Below, piece after piece: positions 57,183 to 64,000 of a DNA stretch of 64,000 nucleotides. The stretch's first letter is position 1. Each line of letters opens with the position of its first letter. The notes below the pieces were generated by a model. That model made no database searches. It saw only the letters and a program-made list of their open reading frames with translations, and had not been told where the DNA came from. Origin of the DNA: Rhodococcus triatomae BKS 15-14 (GTDB taxonomy: Bacteria > Actinomycetota > Actinomycetes > Mycobacteriales > Mycobacteriaceae); assembly GCA_000341795.1 (NCBI GenBank), contig AODO01000009.1, positions 62,001 to 126,000 on the forward strand, in the 5' to 3' direction. Position numbers and translations under genes: made by a program.

Positions 57183-57227
57183 ATGAACACGACACCACTC
57201 ACGCCGACGGCGAGACGACATGCCTGA
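57183..57227 (+). CDS. Candidate 14-aa leader peptide before the organosulfur-type operon
   Basis: ATG at 57183 follows GAGGAGAACG, the best ribosome binding site in this intergenic region. The peptide reads MNTTPLTPTARRHA and stops at 57225-57227, overlapping the permease ATG (57220) by 8 bases. The permease itself has no separate Shine-Dalgarno. Short peptides with an RRH motif occur upstream of actinobacterial sulfur-assimilation operons. This one lacks the terminal cysteines that are usual there. It may couple or attenuate translation of the permease. Confidence 0.45.
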   Translation: MNTTPLTPTARRHA

Positions 57228-58068
57228 CGCCACGCTGGCCACCGCGCCCCGGGCGCGCGAGGTCACCACCGAGCCACCTGCCCGCCAACGCGCCCCCCGG
57301 CTGCGTCCCACCGCACTCCTGCCGTGGGTCGTGCCGGTCCTGGTCCTCGTCGGCTGGCAGTGGGCGTCGTCGACCGGGGTCATCTCGGCGGCGATCCTGC
57401 CGCCACCGAGCAAGGTCGCGGACACCGCGGGCGCACTCTGGTCCGCGGGGGAACTGCAGACCCACCTGCTGGTGAGCCTGCGACGGATCGTCCTCGGTTT
57501 CACCATCGGGGCGGCGATCGGTCTCGCCCTCGGTTTCGCCGTCGGGCTCTCCCGCATCGCGGAGGGCCTCGTCGACCGGACGCTGCAGATGGTCCGCGCG
57601 CTCCCCCACCTCGCGCTGGTGCCGCTGCTGATCGCCGCGTTCGGGATCGGCGAGATGCCGAAGATCCTGCTCGTGACCCTCGGCGTGGTCTTTCCCGTCT
57701 ACCTGAACACCGTCGCCGGCATCCGGACCGTCGACCCGAAACTCGTCCAGCTCGGGCAGTCGTACGGCCTCGGCCGGGGCGAGCGGATCCGGCAGATCAT
57801 CGTCCCGGGCGCGATGCCGATGATCCTGACGGGCCTGCGGTACGCCCTCGGTGTCGCCTGGCTGACCCTGGTGATCGCCGAGACCATCGCCACCAGCGAG
57901 GGCATCGGGTTCCTCGCACAGAACGGCCGGGATCTGCTCCGCAACGACCGGATCGTCCTCGCGATCCTGCTGTACGCCGTCGCGGGGCTCCTCGCCGACC
58001 AGCTGATCCGGTTCGTCGAGGCCCGGCTGCTGCGCTGGAACCCCAACTACCAGAAGGACATCCGCTGA
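57220..58068 (+). CDS. ABC transporter permease (SsuC/TauC/NrtB type)
   Basis: 282 aa integral membrane protein with about six membrane segments starting at residue ~30 (LLPWVVPVLVLVGW). The EAA-type cytoplasmic loop that binds the ATPase is near residue ~180: GQSYGLGRGERIRQIIVPGA. This family imports sulfonates, taurine or nitrate. Its gene order with ATPase, binding protein, DszA-type monooxygenase and OsmC suggests an organosulfur substrate. The start overlaps the candidate leader peptide; the stop overlaps the ATPase start by one base. Confidence 0.92.
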   Translation: MPDATLATAPRAREVTTEPPARQRAPRLRPTALLPWVVPVLVLVGWQWASSTGVISAAILPPPSKVADTAGALWSAGELQTHLLVSLRRIVLGFTIGAAIGLALGFAVGLSRIAEGLVDRTLQMVRALPHLALVPLLIAAFGIGEMPKILLVTLGVVFPVYLNTVAGIRTVDPKLVQLGQSYGLGRGERIRQIIVPGAMPMILTGLRYALGVAWLTLVIAETIATSEGIGFLAQNGRDLLRNDRIVLAILLYAVAGLLADQLIRFVEARLLRWNPNYQKDIR

Positions 58069-58796
58069 TGAGCACGGAGAATCTCGTCGGCCTCGACCTG
58101 CTCGGTGTCGGCCACCGCTACCGCGACAAGCAGGTCCTCGACCAGCTCGACCTGTCCATCGCCCCGGGCGAGTTCGTCACCTTCCTCGGCCCCAGCGGTG
58201 TCGGCAAGTCGACCCTGCTGCGCATCCTCGCCGGGCTCGAGGAGCCCACCTCGGGCCGCGTCGAGCCCACCGTCGACCGTCCCGTCGTCTCACGGATGAT
58301 GTTCCAGGAGGATCGCCTCCTGCCGTGGCGCAACGTCCAGGGCAACGCCGCGCTCGGCACCCGCGGGCGCCGCGACGAGGCCGTCGAGCTGCTCCGCGAG
58401 GTGGGCCTCGCCGGACGCGAGAAGGACTGGCCGTCGGAGCTGTCCGGGGGTCAGCGCCAACGCGTCGCGCTGGCCCGGGCCCTACTGCACCAGCCCGACG
58501 TCCTGCTCCTCGACGAACCGTTCGGCGCACTCGACGCGATCACCCGGGTCACCATGCAGCAGCTCCTCGAACGGGTGCTGCGTGAACACCCGCGCACCGT
58601 CCTGCTGGTCACCCACGACGTCGAGGAGGCTCTCGTCCTCTCCGACCGGGTGCTGCTGCTCACCGAGAGCGGCATCACCCGGGAGCTGCGCATCGACCAG
58701 CCCCGCCCCCGCCACCGCGGCGACGCCCGACTCGCCGGCTGGAAGGAGGAGTTCCTCGAAGGACTCCTCGAAGCCGACCACGCACTGCACTCCTGA
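58068..58796 (+). CDS. ABC transporter ATP-binding protein (SsuB type)
   Basis: 242 aa. Walker A is GPSGVGKST (residues ~41-49), the Q-loop is MMFQEDRLLPW, the signature is LSGGQRQRVALARALL, Walker B is VLLLDEPFGALD, and the switch His is in LLVTHDVEEAL. This is typical of the aliphatic sulfonate/nitrate/taurine ATPase group. The ATG overlaps the permease stop (TGATG). It energises uptake with the permease and the binding lipoprotein. Confidence 0.94.
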   Translation: MSTENLVGLDLLGVGHRYRDKQVLDQLDLSIAPGEFVTFLGPSGVGKSTLLRILAGLEEPTSGRVEPTVDRPVVSRMMFQEDRLLPWRNVQGNAALGTRGRRDEAVELLREVGLAGREKDWPSELSGGQRQRVALARALLHQPDVLLLDEPFGALDAITRVTMQQLLERVLREHPRTVLLVTHDVEEALVLSDRVLLLTESGITRELRIDQPRPRHRGDARLAGWKEEFLEGLLEADHALHS

Positions 58797-58815
58797 ACGA
58801 ACCCGAAAGGCCCCC

Positions 58816-59892
58816 ATGTCACCCCTCACCACCCCCACCCTCAGCCGCCGCGGCTTCTTCAAGGCCACCGGAGCCGGGCTGCTCGGACTGACCGCGTTGT
58901 CGCTGGCCGGCTGCGGAACCGACGCCGCCGCGGCCGACGGCGGACCTCTGACCACCGTGCGGTACGCGCTCATCGGCGACGGCAACGCCGAGCCGGGCAC
59001 CCTGCTGCGCAACAACATCGGCGGCTTCGACCTCAGCGGTGACCTCGGCGTTCCGGTCGAGTGGCCCACCGGATTCCCCGCCTCCCTGCCCGTGATGGAG
59101 GCGATCAAGTCGGGCAGCGTGGACTTCTCGTTCGCGACGGCGACCGCGGTCATCTACGCCATCGGCGGTGGCGTCCCGATCGTCCCGCTCGTCGCGTACC
59201 CGCTGCCGAGCAACGAGGTGGAGGTGCTGGTCCCGAAGGGCTCCGACATCCGGTCCGCGGCAGATCTCAAGGGCCGCAAGGTCGCCGATCATCGCGGCAC
59301 CACGGGTACGTACAGCCTGGTGAAGTACCTCGAGTCCGCCGGGCTGACCATCGACGACATCGAGTACGTCAACCTGACCGCCGCGGACGCCGAGGCCGCG
59401 TTCGCACAGGGCAAGGTGGACGCCTGGATCACCTGGCAGCCGACCGCGGAACTCGCACGCCGCAAGCACGACGCCGCGACCCTGCCCGACGTGAAGACCT
59501 ACGACTATGCGTTCTTCGTCGCCAGCGAGTCGTTCGCGAACAACCACCCGGAGGCCGCGGCGACCCTGGTGCGGAACGTGCGCGACGCGCAGCGGTGGAT
59601 CGAGGCCAACCCGGAGGGCGCGGTCGCGGAGTTCACCCGCCTCGGCGGCTTCGGTGGCAACGAACTCGAGGCGCAGGTGTATCTGGACCTGGTGAAGTCC
59701 GGGCGCCTCTCCTACTCGGGAGCGGGCCAGTTCACCTCCGTCGGAGCGGACGCGATCGCGGGCACCCAGGACCTCGCCGACAACTTCCACCGCCTCGGGA
59801 TCTATCCCGAACAGGTGGACGTGACGTCGTGGCTGCAGGATTCGCGCTTCGACTCGATCAAGTCCGCCGTCGACCAGGAACTCGCGAAGTAG
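58816..59892 (+). CDS. ABC transporter substrate-binding lipoprotein (SsuA/NrtA type, Tat signal)
   Basis: 358 aa from the ATG at 58816. The N-terminus LSRRGFFKATGAGLLGLTAL carries a twin-arginine motif (SRRGFFK) and a lipobox SLAGC, so it is exported folded and lipid-anchored. The mature domain is the NMT1/ThiY-SsuA type binding fold, with PVEWPTGFPASLPVMEAIKS, ADHRGTTGTYSLVKYLES and the WITWQPTAELA strand. It binds the substrate for the permease and ATPase encoded directly upstream. The substrate is inferred to be an organosulfur compound. Confidence 0.92.
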   Translation: MSPLTTPTLSRRGFFKATGAGLLGLTALSLAGCGTDAAAADGGPLTTVRYALIGDGNAEPGTLLRNNIGGFDLSGDLGVPVEWPTGFPASLPVMEAIKSGSVDFSFATATAVIYAIGGGVPIVPLVAYPLPSNEVEVLVPKGSDIRSAADLKGRKVADHRGTTGTYSLVKYLESAGLTIDDIEYVNLTAADAEAAFAQGKVDAWITWQPTAELARRKHDAATLPDVKTYDYAFFVASESFANNHPEAAATLVRNVRDAQRWIEANPEGAVAEFTRLGGFGGNELEAQVYLDLVKSGRLSYSGAGQFTSVGADAIAGTQDLADNFHRLGIYPEQVDVTSWLQDSRFDSIKSAVDQELAK

Positions 59893-59902
59893 GTCTCCGC
59901 CC

Positions 59903-61264
59903 ATGTCTTCTCAGATGCATCTCGCCGCGTTCGTCACCGCCGGACCGGGTCGTCCCGGTGGCTGGCGGTATCCCGACTCCGTCCCCGGCTGGTTGAGCGC
60001 GGAGTACTACCAGAACATCGCCCGCACCCTCGAGGACGGCCGGTTCGATCTCGCGTTCTTCGCCGACATCCTGTCCGTCCCCGACCGCTTCGGATCGAGC
60101 ACCGACAGTCAGCTCCGCAACGGTGCGCTCGGATCGCTGCGCCTCGATCCGTTGCACGTGCTCACCTCGATGGGCGCCGTCACCAAGCACCTCGGCCTCG
60201 CCGCGACGGTGTCGACGACGTACGCGCAACCGTTCACCGTCGCCCGCTCCTTCGCCACTCTCGACCACCTCACCGCCGGGCGTGCCGCGTGGAACGTCGT
60301 GACCTCGTTCCAGGAGTCCGAGGCCCGGAACTTCAACCGGGACGAGCAGTTTCCGCGGGAGAAGCGCTACGAGCGGGCCGACGAGTTCCTGGAGGTCGCC
60401 GGCAAGCTGTGGGACAGCTGGGAGGACGACGCGCTGGTTCTCGACGCCGAGACCCCGCTGTTCGCCGAGCCGTCCAAGGTGCACGCGATCGACCACAAGG
60501 GTGAGTGGTTCACCGTCCAGGGGCCGCTGAACGTGCCGCGCCCACCGCAGGGCTATCCCGTCGTGATCCAGGCCGGCGCCTCCGCGAAGGGCAAGGACTT
60601 CGCCGCCCGCTGGTCCGATGTGATCTTCTGCAGCCACGCCTCGCTCGAATCCGCGCAGGACTTCTACCGCGAGATCAAGGAGCGCGCCGCCGCGCACGGC
60701 CGCGACCCGCGTCAGGTGAAGATCCTGCCGTCCATCGCTCCCGTCGTCGGTCCGACGACCGAGGTCGCACAGCAGACCGCCGATTTGCTGTTCGACCTCG
60801 TGCCGCCGCTGGGCGGGCTGTCGACGCTCGCCTACCACCTGGACGTGGACCTGTCGACGTTCCCGCTGGACGAGCGACTGCCGGACGTGGAGGTGCCCGG
60901 CGTCGAGGGGCACTACCGGGAGGTCCGCGAGATCACCGAACGCGAGGGTCTGACGCTGCGCGAGCTCGGCAAGCAGTACGGCGGCCGCGTCGAGGGCGGA
61001 TTCGTCGGCACCGCAGCCGATGTCGCGGACGGTCTGGAGCAGTGGTTCACCGAGGGCGCCTGCGACGGCTTCATGGTGCAGGCCCCCTACCAGCCCGGGG
61101 GATTCGAGGACTTCACCCGGCAGGTGGTTCCCGAACTGCAGAGGCGCGGACTGTTCCGCACCGAGTACGAGGGCGCCACCCTGCGCGAGAACCTCGGTCT
61201 GCACCGCGCCGCTGCGGGTGAGTGGTCGAACCGGGTGCCCACGCGGCCGGGCGTCGCGACGTGA
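59903..61264 (+). CDS. LLM-class FMN-dependent monooxygenase (NtaA/SnaA/DszA family)
   Basis: 453 aa. Flavin-dependent oxygenase of the group that includes nitrilotriacetate monooxygenase, DszA and dimethyl-sulfide monooxygenase. Family features include FDLAFFADIL near residue 50, PLHVLTSMGAVTKHLGLAAT, AWNVVTSFQESEARNFN, YPVVIQAGASAKGKDFAARW, and GFVGTAADVADGLEQWF. It needs reduced FMN from a separate reductase, which is not encoded in this window. It lies 10 bp after the transporter genes and overlaps OsmC by 4 bp, fitting import and desulfurisation of an organosulfur compound. Confidence 0.93.
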   Translation: MSSQMHLAAFVTAGPGRPGGWRYPDSVPGWLSAEYYQNIARTLEDGRFDLAFFADILSVPDRFGSSTDSQLRNGALGSLRLDPLHVLTSMGAVTKHLGLAATVSTTYAQPFTVARSFATLDHLTAGRAAWNVVTSFQESEARNFNRDEQFPREKRYERADEFLEVAGKLWDSWEDDALVLDAETPLFAEPSKVHAIDHKGEWFTVQGPLNVPRPPQGYPVVIQAGASAKGKDFAARWSDVIFCSHASLESAQDFYREIKERAAAHGRDPRQVKILPSIAPVVGPTTEVAQQTADLLFDLVPPLGGLSTLAYHLDVDLSTFPLDERLPDVEVPGVEGHYREVREITEREGLTLRELGKQYGGRVEGGFVGTAADVADGLEQWFTEGACDGFMVQAPYQPGGFEDFTRQVVPELQRRGLFRTEYEGATLRENLGLHRAAAGEWSNRVPTRPGVAT

Positions 61265-61680
61265 CCACGGCGACACCGGGAATCGCGTCGGTGTCCGGGC
61301 ACACCATCGCCGGCGTGCCCGGTCGGTTCGTGCTCGACGCGCGCACCAATCATCTGGTCAGCGACTCACGGCTGGGTCCGGGCGAGTCGATCCAGGCCGG
61401 CGAACTGCTGCTGTCGGCGGTGGTGTCGTGCGCGATGGCGAACTTCGAGGCGAACGCCACCGAGCTCGGGATTCCGGTCACGAGCATCGCCGTGGACGCC
61501 GAGCACGCCCGCGGGACCGCGGACCCGACGCGGTACGAGTTCACCCGGATCCGGGTCACGGTGCGCGGGGTCGCCCAGTCCGCGGCCGACGCGCTCGGTG
61601 AGCGGTTCGTTGCGACGTGCCCGATCTACAACACCATCCGACGCGGCAGCGGCGCCGAGTTGACGGTCACCGCTGCGTGA
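61261..61680 (+). CDS. OsmC/Ohr-family protein
   Basis: 139 aa, GTG at 61261 in a GTGA overlap with the monooxygenase gene; the frame upstream is a shadow. OsmC-family thiol peroxidases use two cysteines; here they are in VVSCAMANFE (after an Ala/Leu helix) and ATCPIYNTI near the C-terminus. Members reduce organic peroxides or protect thiol chemistry. Coupling to a flavin monooxygenase suggests detoxification of a sulfur or peroxide by-product. This is an unusual operon partner and the role is inferred. Confidence 0.88.
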   Translation: MTTATPGIASVSGHTIAGVPGRFVLDARTNHLVSDSRLGPGESIQAGELLLSAVVSCAMANFEANATELGIPVTSIAVDAEHARGTADPTRYEFTRIRVTVRGVAQSAADALGERFVATCPIYNTIRRGSGAELTVTAA

Positions 61681-61681
61681 T

Positions 61682-62143
61682 TCACGCCGGTCGGCGCCGG
61701 ACGAGCACCTCCGCCACCTGGGACAGGAACGGGGTGCCGTCGGCGTCGGCCAGCGTCTGGGTGAAGGTGACCAGGCCGCGGCCACGGTCGTCGAGAACGA
61801 CGTCGTCGACGCGCATGGACCCGACGAGCAGGTCGCCGGGACGTACGGGGCGCAGGAACTGCACGTCCCGTACGTTGCGGCCGGCGATGACCGCCATGGT
61901 GCCGTAGGCGTTCAGGACCGACAGCCGCTGCAGGACGGCGATGGAGTGGATGCCGCTGGCGATCAGGCCTCCGAACCACCCGTTCTCGGCGACCTCGCGG
62001 TCGACGTGGAATCCCTGCGGGTCCCACTGCCGGGCGAAGGCGACGAGCTCGGCCTCGTCGATCGTGTACTCGCCCAGTTCGACGACCTCGCCGATCGTCA
62101 GGTCGTCGGCGTAGCGGATGGTGGTCAGGGTCTCGTCACTCAC
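61682..62143 (-). CDS. MaoC-family dehydratase
   Basis: 153 aa, GTG start with GGAG 6 bases upstream. Hotdog-fold (R)-specific enoyl-CoA hydratase type: FHVDREVAENGWFGGLIASG contains the D...H-like hydratase region with the motif GxIASG, and VQFLRPVRPGDLL is the typical core strand. It is the second gene of a two-gene unit with the acyl-CoA dehydrogenase (19-bp gap), so the two likely act on one acyl-CoA intermediate. It converges with the OsmC gene, leaving one base between stops. Confidence 0.9.
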   Translation of the reverse strand: MSDETLTTIRYADDLTIGEVVELGEYTIDEAELVAFARQWDPQGFHVDREVAENGWFGGLIASGIHSIAVLQRLSVLNAYGTMAVIAGRNVRDVQFLRPVRPGDLLVGSMRVDDVVLDDRGRGLVTFTQTLADADGTPFLSQVAEVLVRRRPA

Positions 62144-62162
62144 TGCCGTCTCCTCGGATCCG

Positions 62163-63311
62163 TCAGAGTGCCCTGGCGATGATGCTCTTCATCACCTCGT
62201 TGGCGCCGGCGTAGATCCGCTGCACCCGGGCGTCCTGGTACATGCGGGCGATGAGGTATTCGCGCATGTAGCCGTAGCCGCCGTGCAGCTGCACGCAGCG
62301 GTCGACGACCTCGCACTGCTTGTCGGTGAGCCAGTACTTGACCATCGCCGCCTCGGTGGCGTCGAGCTCGCCGCGCAGGTGCGACTGGATGCAGTGGTCG
62401 AGGAACACCTCGCAGGTGCGGGCGATGGTCTGGCACTCGGCCAGCTCGAAGGCGGTGTTCTGGAGTTCGAACAGGCTGCTGCCGAACGCTTCCCGGCCCT
62501 TCGTGTAGGCGACGGTCTCGTCGATCGCGCGCCGCATCGCGCCGGACGCCTGCGCGCCGATGATCAGCCGCTCCTGCACGAGCTGCGTCATCAGCTGGCC
62601 GAAGCCCTGGCCCTCGACGTCGCCGAGGAGGTTCGACACCGGCACGCGGACGTCGGTGAAGGACAGTTCGGAGGTGTCGGCGGCGAGCTGGCCGACCTTG
62701 TCGAGCACCCGTCCGACCGCGAACCCGGGCTGGTCCCGCAGGTCCACGATGACCATCGAGACGCCCTTGGCGCCGGCCTTCGGGTCGGTCTTGACGGCCA
62801 TGACGATGACGTCGGCGGACGAGCCGTTGGTGATGAACGTCTTCGATCCGTTGATGACGTACTCGTCGCCGTCGCGGATCGCGGTGGTCTTGATCGCCTT
62901 GAGGTCGGATCCGGCGCCGGGTTCGGTCATGCCGATCGCGCCGATGATCTCGCCGGTGGCCATGCCGGGCAGCCACGCATGCTTCTGCTCCTCGGTGCCG
63001 TACTCGAGGATGTAGTGCGGCACGATCCCGCTGTGTACCGCGACACCGAAGGCGAGGTCGCCTGCGTAGCCCTGCGCGTCGAGGACCGCGAGGTCGTGCG
63101 CGAAGGTGCCGCCACCGCCGCCGTACTCCTCGGGGATCGAGCAGCACAGCAGACCCAGCTTGCCTGCTTCGAGCCACACCTCTCGGTCGAAGCGGTGCTG
63201 GGCGTCCCACTTGTCGATGTGGGCGATGATCTCGCGGTCGAAGAACCCGGCGGCGAGTTCGGAGAGCGCACGAATCTCGTCGTCGTGCCAGGTGGGGACG
63301 TATTTCTTCAC
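62163..63311 (-). CDS. Acyl-CoA dehydrogenase
   Basis: 382 aa from the GTG at 63311 (KKYVPTWHDDEIRALSELAA); the frame allows a GTG at 63344 (393 aa), which is less typical. FAD-dependent alpha-beta desaturation of acyl-CoA. Signatures: GAIGMTEPGAGSDLKAIKTT and VINGSKTFITNG in the middle, and GGYGYMREYLIARMYQDARV at the end. The position where MCAD-type enzymes carry the catalytic Glu (YEGT) is YAGA here. Instead LVQERLIIGA has a Glu in the isovaleryl/long-chain-type position, which would supply the base. It heads the unit with MaoC. Confidence 0.93.
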   Translation of the reverse strand: MKKYVPTWHDDEIRALSELAAGFFDREIIAHIDKWDAQHRFDREVWLEAGKLGLLCCSIPEEYGGGGGTFAHDLAVLDAQGYAGDLAFGVAVHSGIVPHYILEYGTEEQKHAWLPGMATGEIIGAIGMTEPGAGSDLKAIKTTAIRDGDEYVINGSKTFITNGSSADVIVMAVKTDPKAGAKGVSMVIVDLRDQPGFAVGRVLDKVGQLAADTSELSFTDVRVPVSNLLGDVEGQGFGQLMTQLVQERLIIGAQASGAMRRAIDETVAYTKGREAFGSSLFELQNTAFELAECQTIARTCEVFLDHCIQSHLRGELDATEAAMVKYWLTDKQCEVVDRCVQLHGGYGYMREYLIARMYQDARVQRIYAGANEVMKSIIARAL

Positions 63312-63416
63312 CGCATACCGCCTTGTCGAGTTCCGCGCGGTCACGTGGCGTCCGCGCCGTCGTGACCCATGCTAACGGAACTGTTCTAGCGATCGTTCAA
63401 AGGTGGACGCGAGCGG

Positions 63417-63782
63417 TCACGAGCATGCGCAGAGGCAGAAGTGATGCCCGGCCGGGTCGCGGTACACGCGGAACGTCGGATGCGTCTCCCCGTCGTCGAC
63501 GAGCCGGGCACCGTGGTCGAGGACCCACCGCTCGGCGGCGTCGAGGTCGTCGACGACCAGGTCGAGGTGCACCTTCACGCCCTGCGCCGGCCAGTCGACC
63601 GGGGTGAAGTCGGGTGCGAGCTGGAATGCGAGCCGCAGCTCGCCCGGGCCGTGCAGGACCACCCAGTCGTCGTCGGTGCGGCCGATCCGCCAGTCGAGGA
63701 CGTCGCGGTAGAACCCGGCGAGTGCGGCCGGGTCCGGGCAGTCCAGGACGGTGTAGTCGACGTCGATCCGGGGGCGCGTCAT
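63417..63782 (-). CDS. VOC/glyoxalase-fold protein
   Basis: 121 aa, ATG start. Vicinal-oxygen-chelate fold: two beta-alpha-beta-beta-beta units with VDYTVLDCPDPAALAGFYRD, VDWPAQGVKVHLDLVV, and the end FRVYRDPAGHHFCLC. A Cys-rich end (CLCACS) closes the protein. The group includes dioxygenases, glyoxalases and resistance proteins; the activity cannot be told from sequence. It is divergent from the DUF2470 gene, with a 45-bp gap. Confidence 0.88.
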   Translation of the reverse strand: MTRPRIDVDYTVLDCPDPAALAGFYRDVLDWRIGRTDDDWVVLHGPGELRLAFQLAPDFTPVDWPAQGVKVHLDLVVDDLDAAERWVLDHGARLVDDGETHPTFRVYRDPAGHHFCLCACS

Positions 63783-63827
63783 GTCACGAGCCTAGGCGCG
63801 GCGGCGGGCAACCCTAGGATGGCGCGC

Positions 63828-64000
63828 ATGAGCAGCTTCGACGACGCCGTCGTCGCCGCGGTCACCGGGCACATGAACGGTGACCACGCCGACGACAACC
63901 TCACCATCGTCCGCGCCTACGCCGAGCCCGACGCGACGTCCGCGACGATGACCGGTCTCGACGCGGAATCCGGCGAGTGGGTCGCCGTCGTCGACGGCGC
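63828..64000 (+). CDS. DUF2470-domain protein, N-terminal part (cut by window end)
   Basis: ATG at 63828 (an in-frame ATG at 63819 is also possible). The visible 57 residues contain HMNGDHADDNLTIVRAYAEP, the DUF2470/HugZ C-terminal-type motif often found in heme-binding or heme-oxygenase-like proteins. The 3' end lies outside the window, so domains beyond this are unknown. Confidence 0.8.
   Translation, partial: MSSFDDAVVAAVTGHMNGDHADDNLTIVRAYAEPDATSATMTGLDAESGEWVAVVDG

Noticed and set aside
63312-63416. KstR-like site upstream of the acyl-CoA dehydrogenase (CTAGAACAGTTCCG)
   Set aside because: The half-sites are one base too close for the TNNAACNNGTTNNA consensus, so I do not call it.

Overview
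The window is high-GC DNA with actinobacterial gene style: GTG starts, 1-4 bp stop/start overlaps, DUF3558 lipoproteins, a WXG100/T7SS-type YD-repeat toxin, recCBD, a near-perfect KstR-type operator and many acyl-CoA enzymes. It most resembles a mycolic-acid actinobacterium such as Rhodococcus or a relative; this is inference from gene content, not a database match.

Region 1 (1-17518) is a BREX type 2 (Pgl) phage-defence operon on the + strand. It holds the 3' end of pglW, then pglX, pglY, pglZ, brxD and brxHI, with pglW/pglX and pglY to brxHI joined by 1-4 bp overlaps. Between pglX and pglY sits a lower-GC cassette of three genes (4504-7205): a 340-aa protein of uncertain family, a stand-alone RelA/SpoT-type nucleotide pyrophosphokinase domain, and a protein with an AbiTii-like N-terminus. 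These are not core BREX-2 genes. They look like a second, abortive-infection-type module nested in the operon, and this is my main candidate for an undescribed system.

Region 2 (17670-28725) continues the defence island with three large nuclease/helicase proteins on the + strand: a PD-(D/E)XK-DUF2075 NTPase, a 1767-aa SF1 helicase with a C-terminal Vsr-like nuclease, and a PLD-nuclease/SF2-helicase/DUF3427 protein. A convergent membrane-protein gene follows.

Region 3 (30487-40754) is a T7SS-type polymorphic-toxin and envelope region. A translationally coupled operon on the - strand encodes an SseB-like protein, a helical WXG100-like partner, a 1611-aa YD-repeat toxin and a small putative immunity protein. 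Beside it are two copies of a [small helical protein + DUF3558 lipoprotein] pair, interleaved with two YbjN/TY-chaperone-like genes.

Region 4 (40809-49290, - strand) is recC-recB-recD, closed by a perfect hairpin. Region 5 (49587-64000) is chromosomal metabolism: an MBL hydrolase, an acyl-CoA synthetase, a pRiA4b ORF-3 protein, a crotonase behind a KstR-like site, a HEAT-like protein, and a GntR regulator divergent from an organosulfur-type operon (ABC permease, ATPase, Tat lipoprotein, DszA/NtaA-type monooxygenase, OsmC). MaoC and acyl-CoA dehydrogenase, VOC and a partial DUF2470 gene complete it. I saw no rRNA, tRNA, CRISPR array or insertion sequence.
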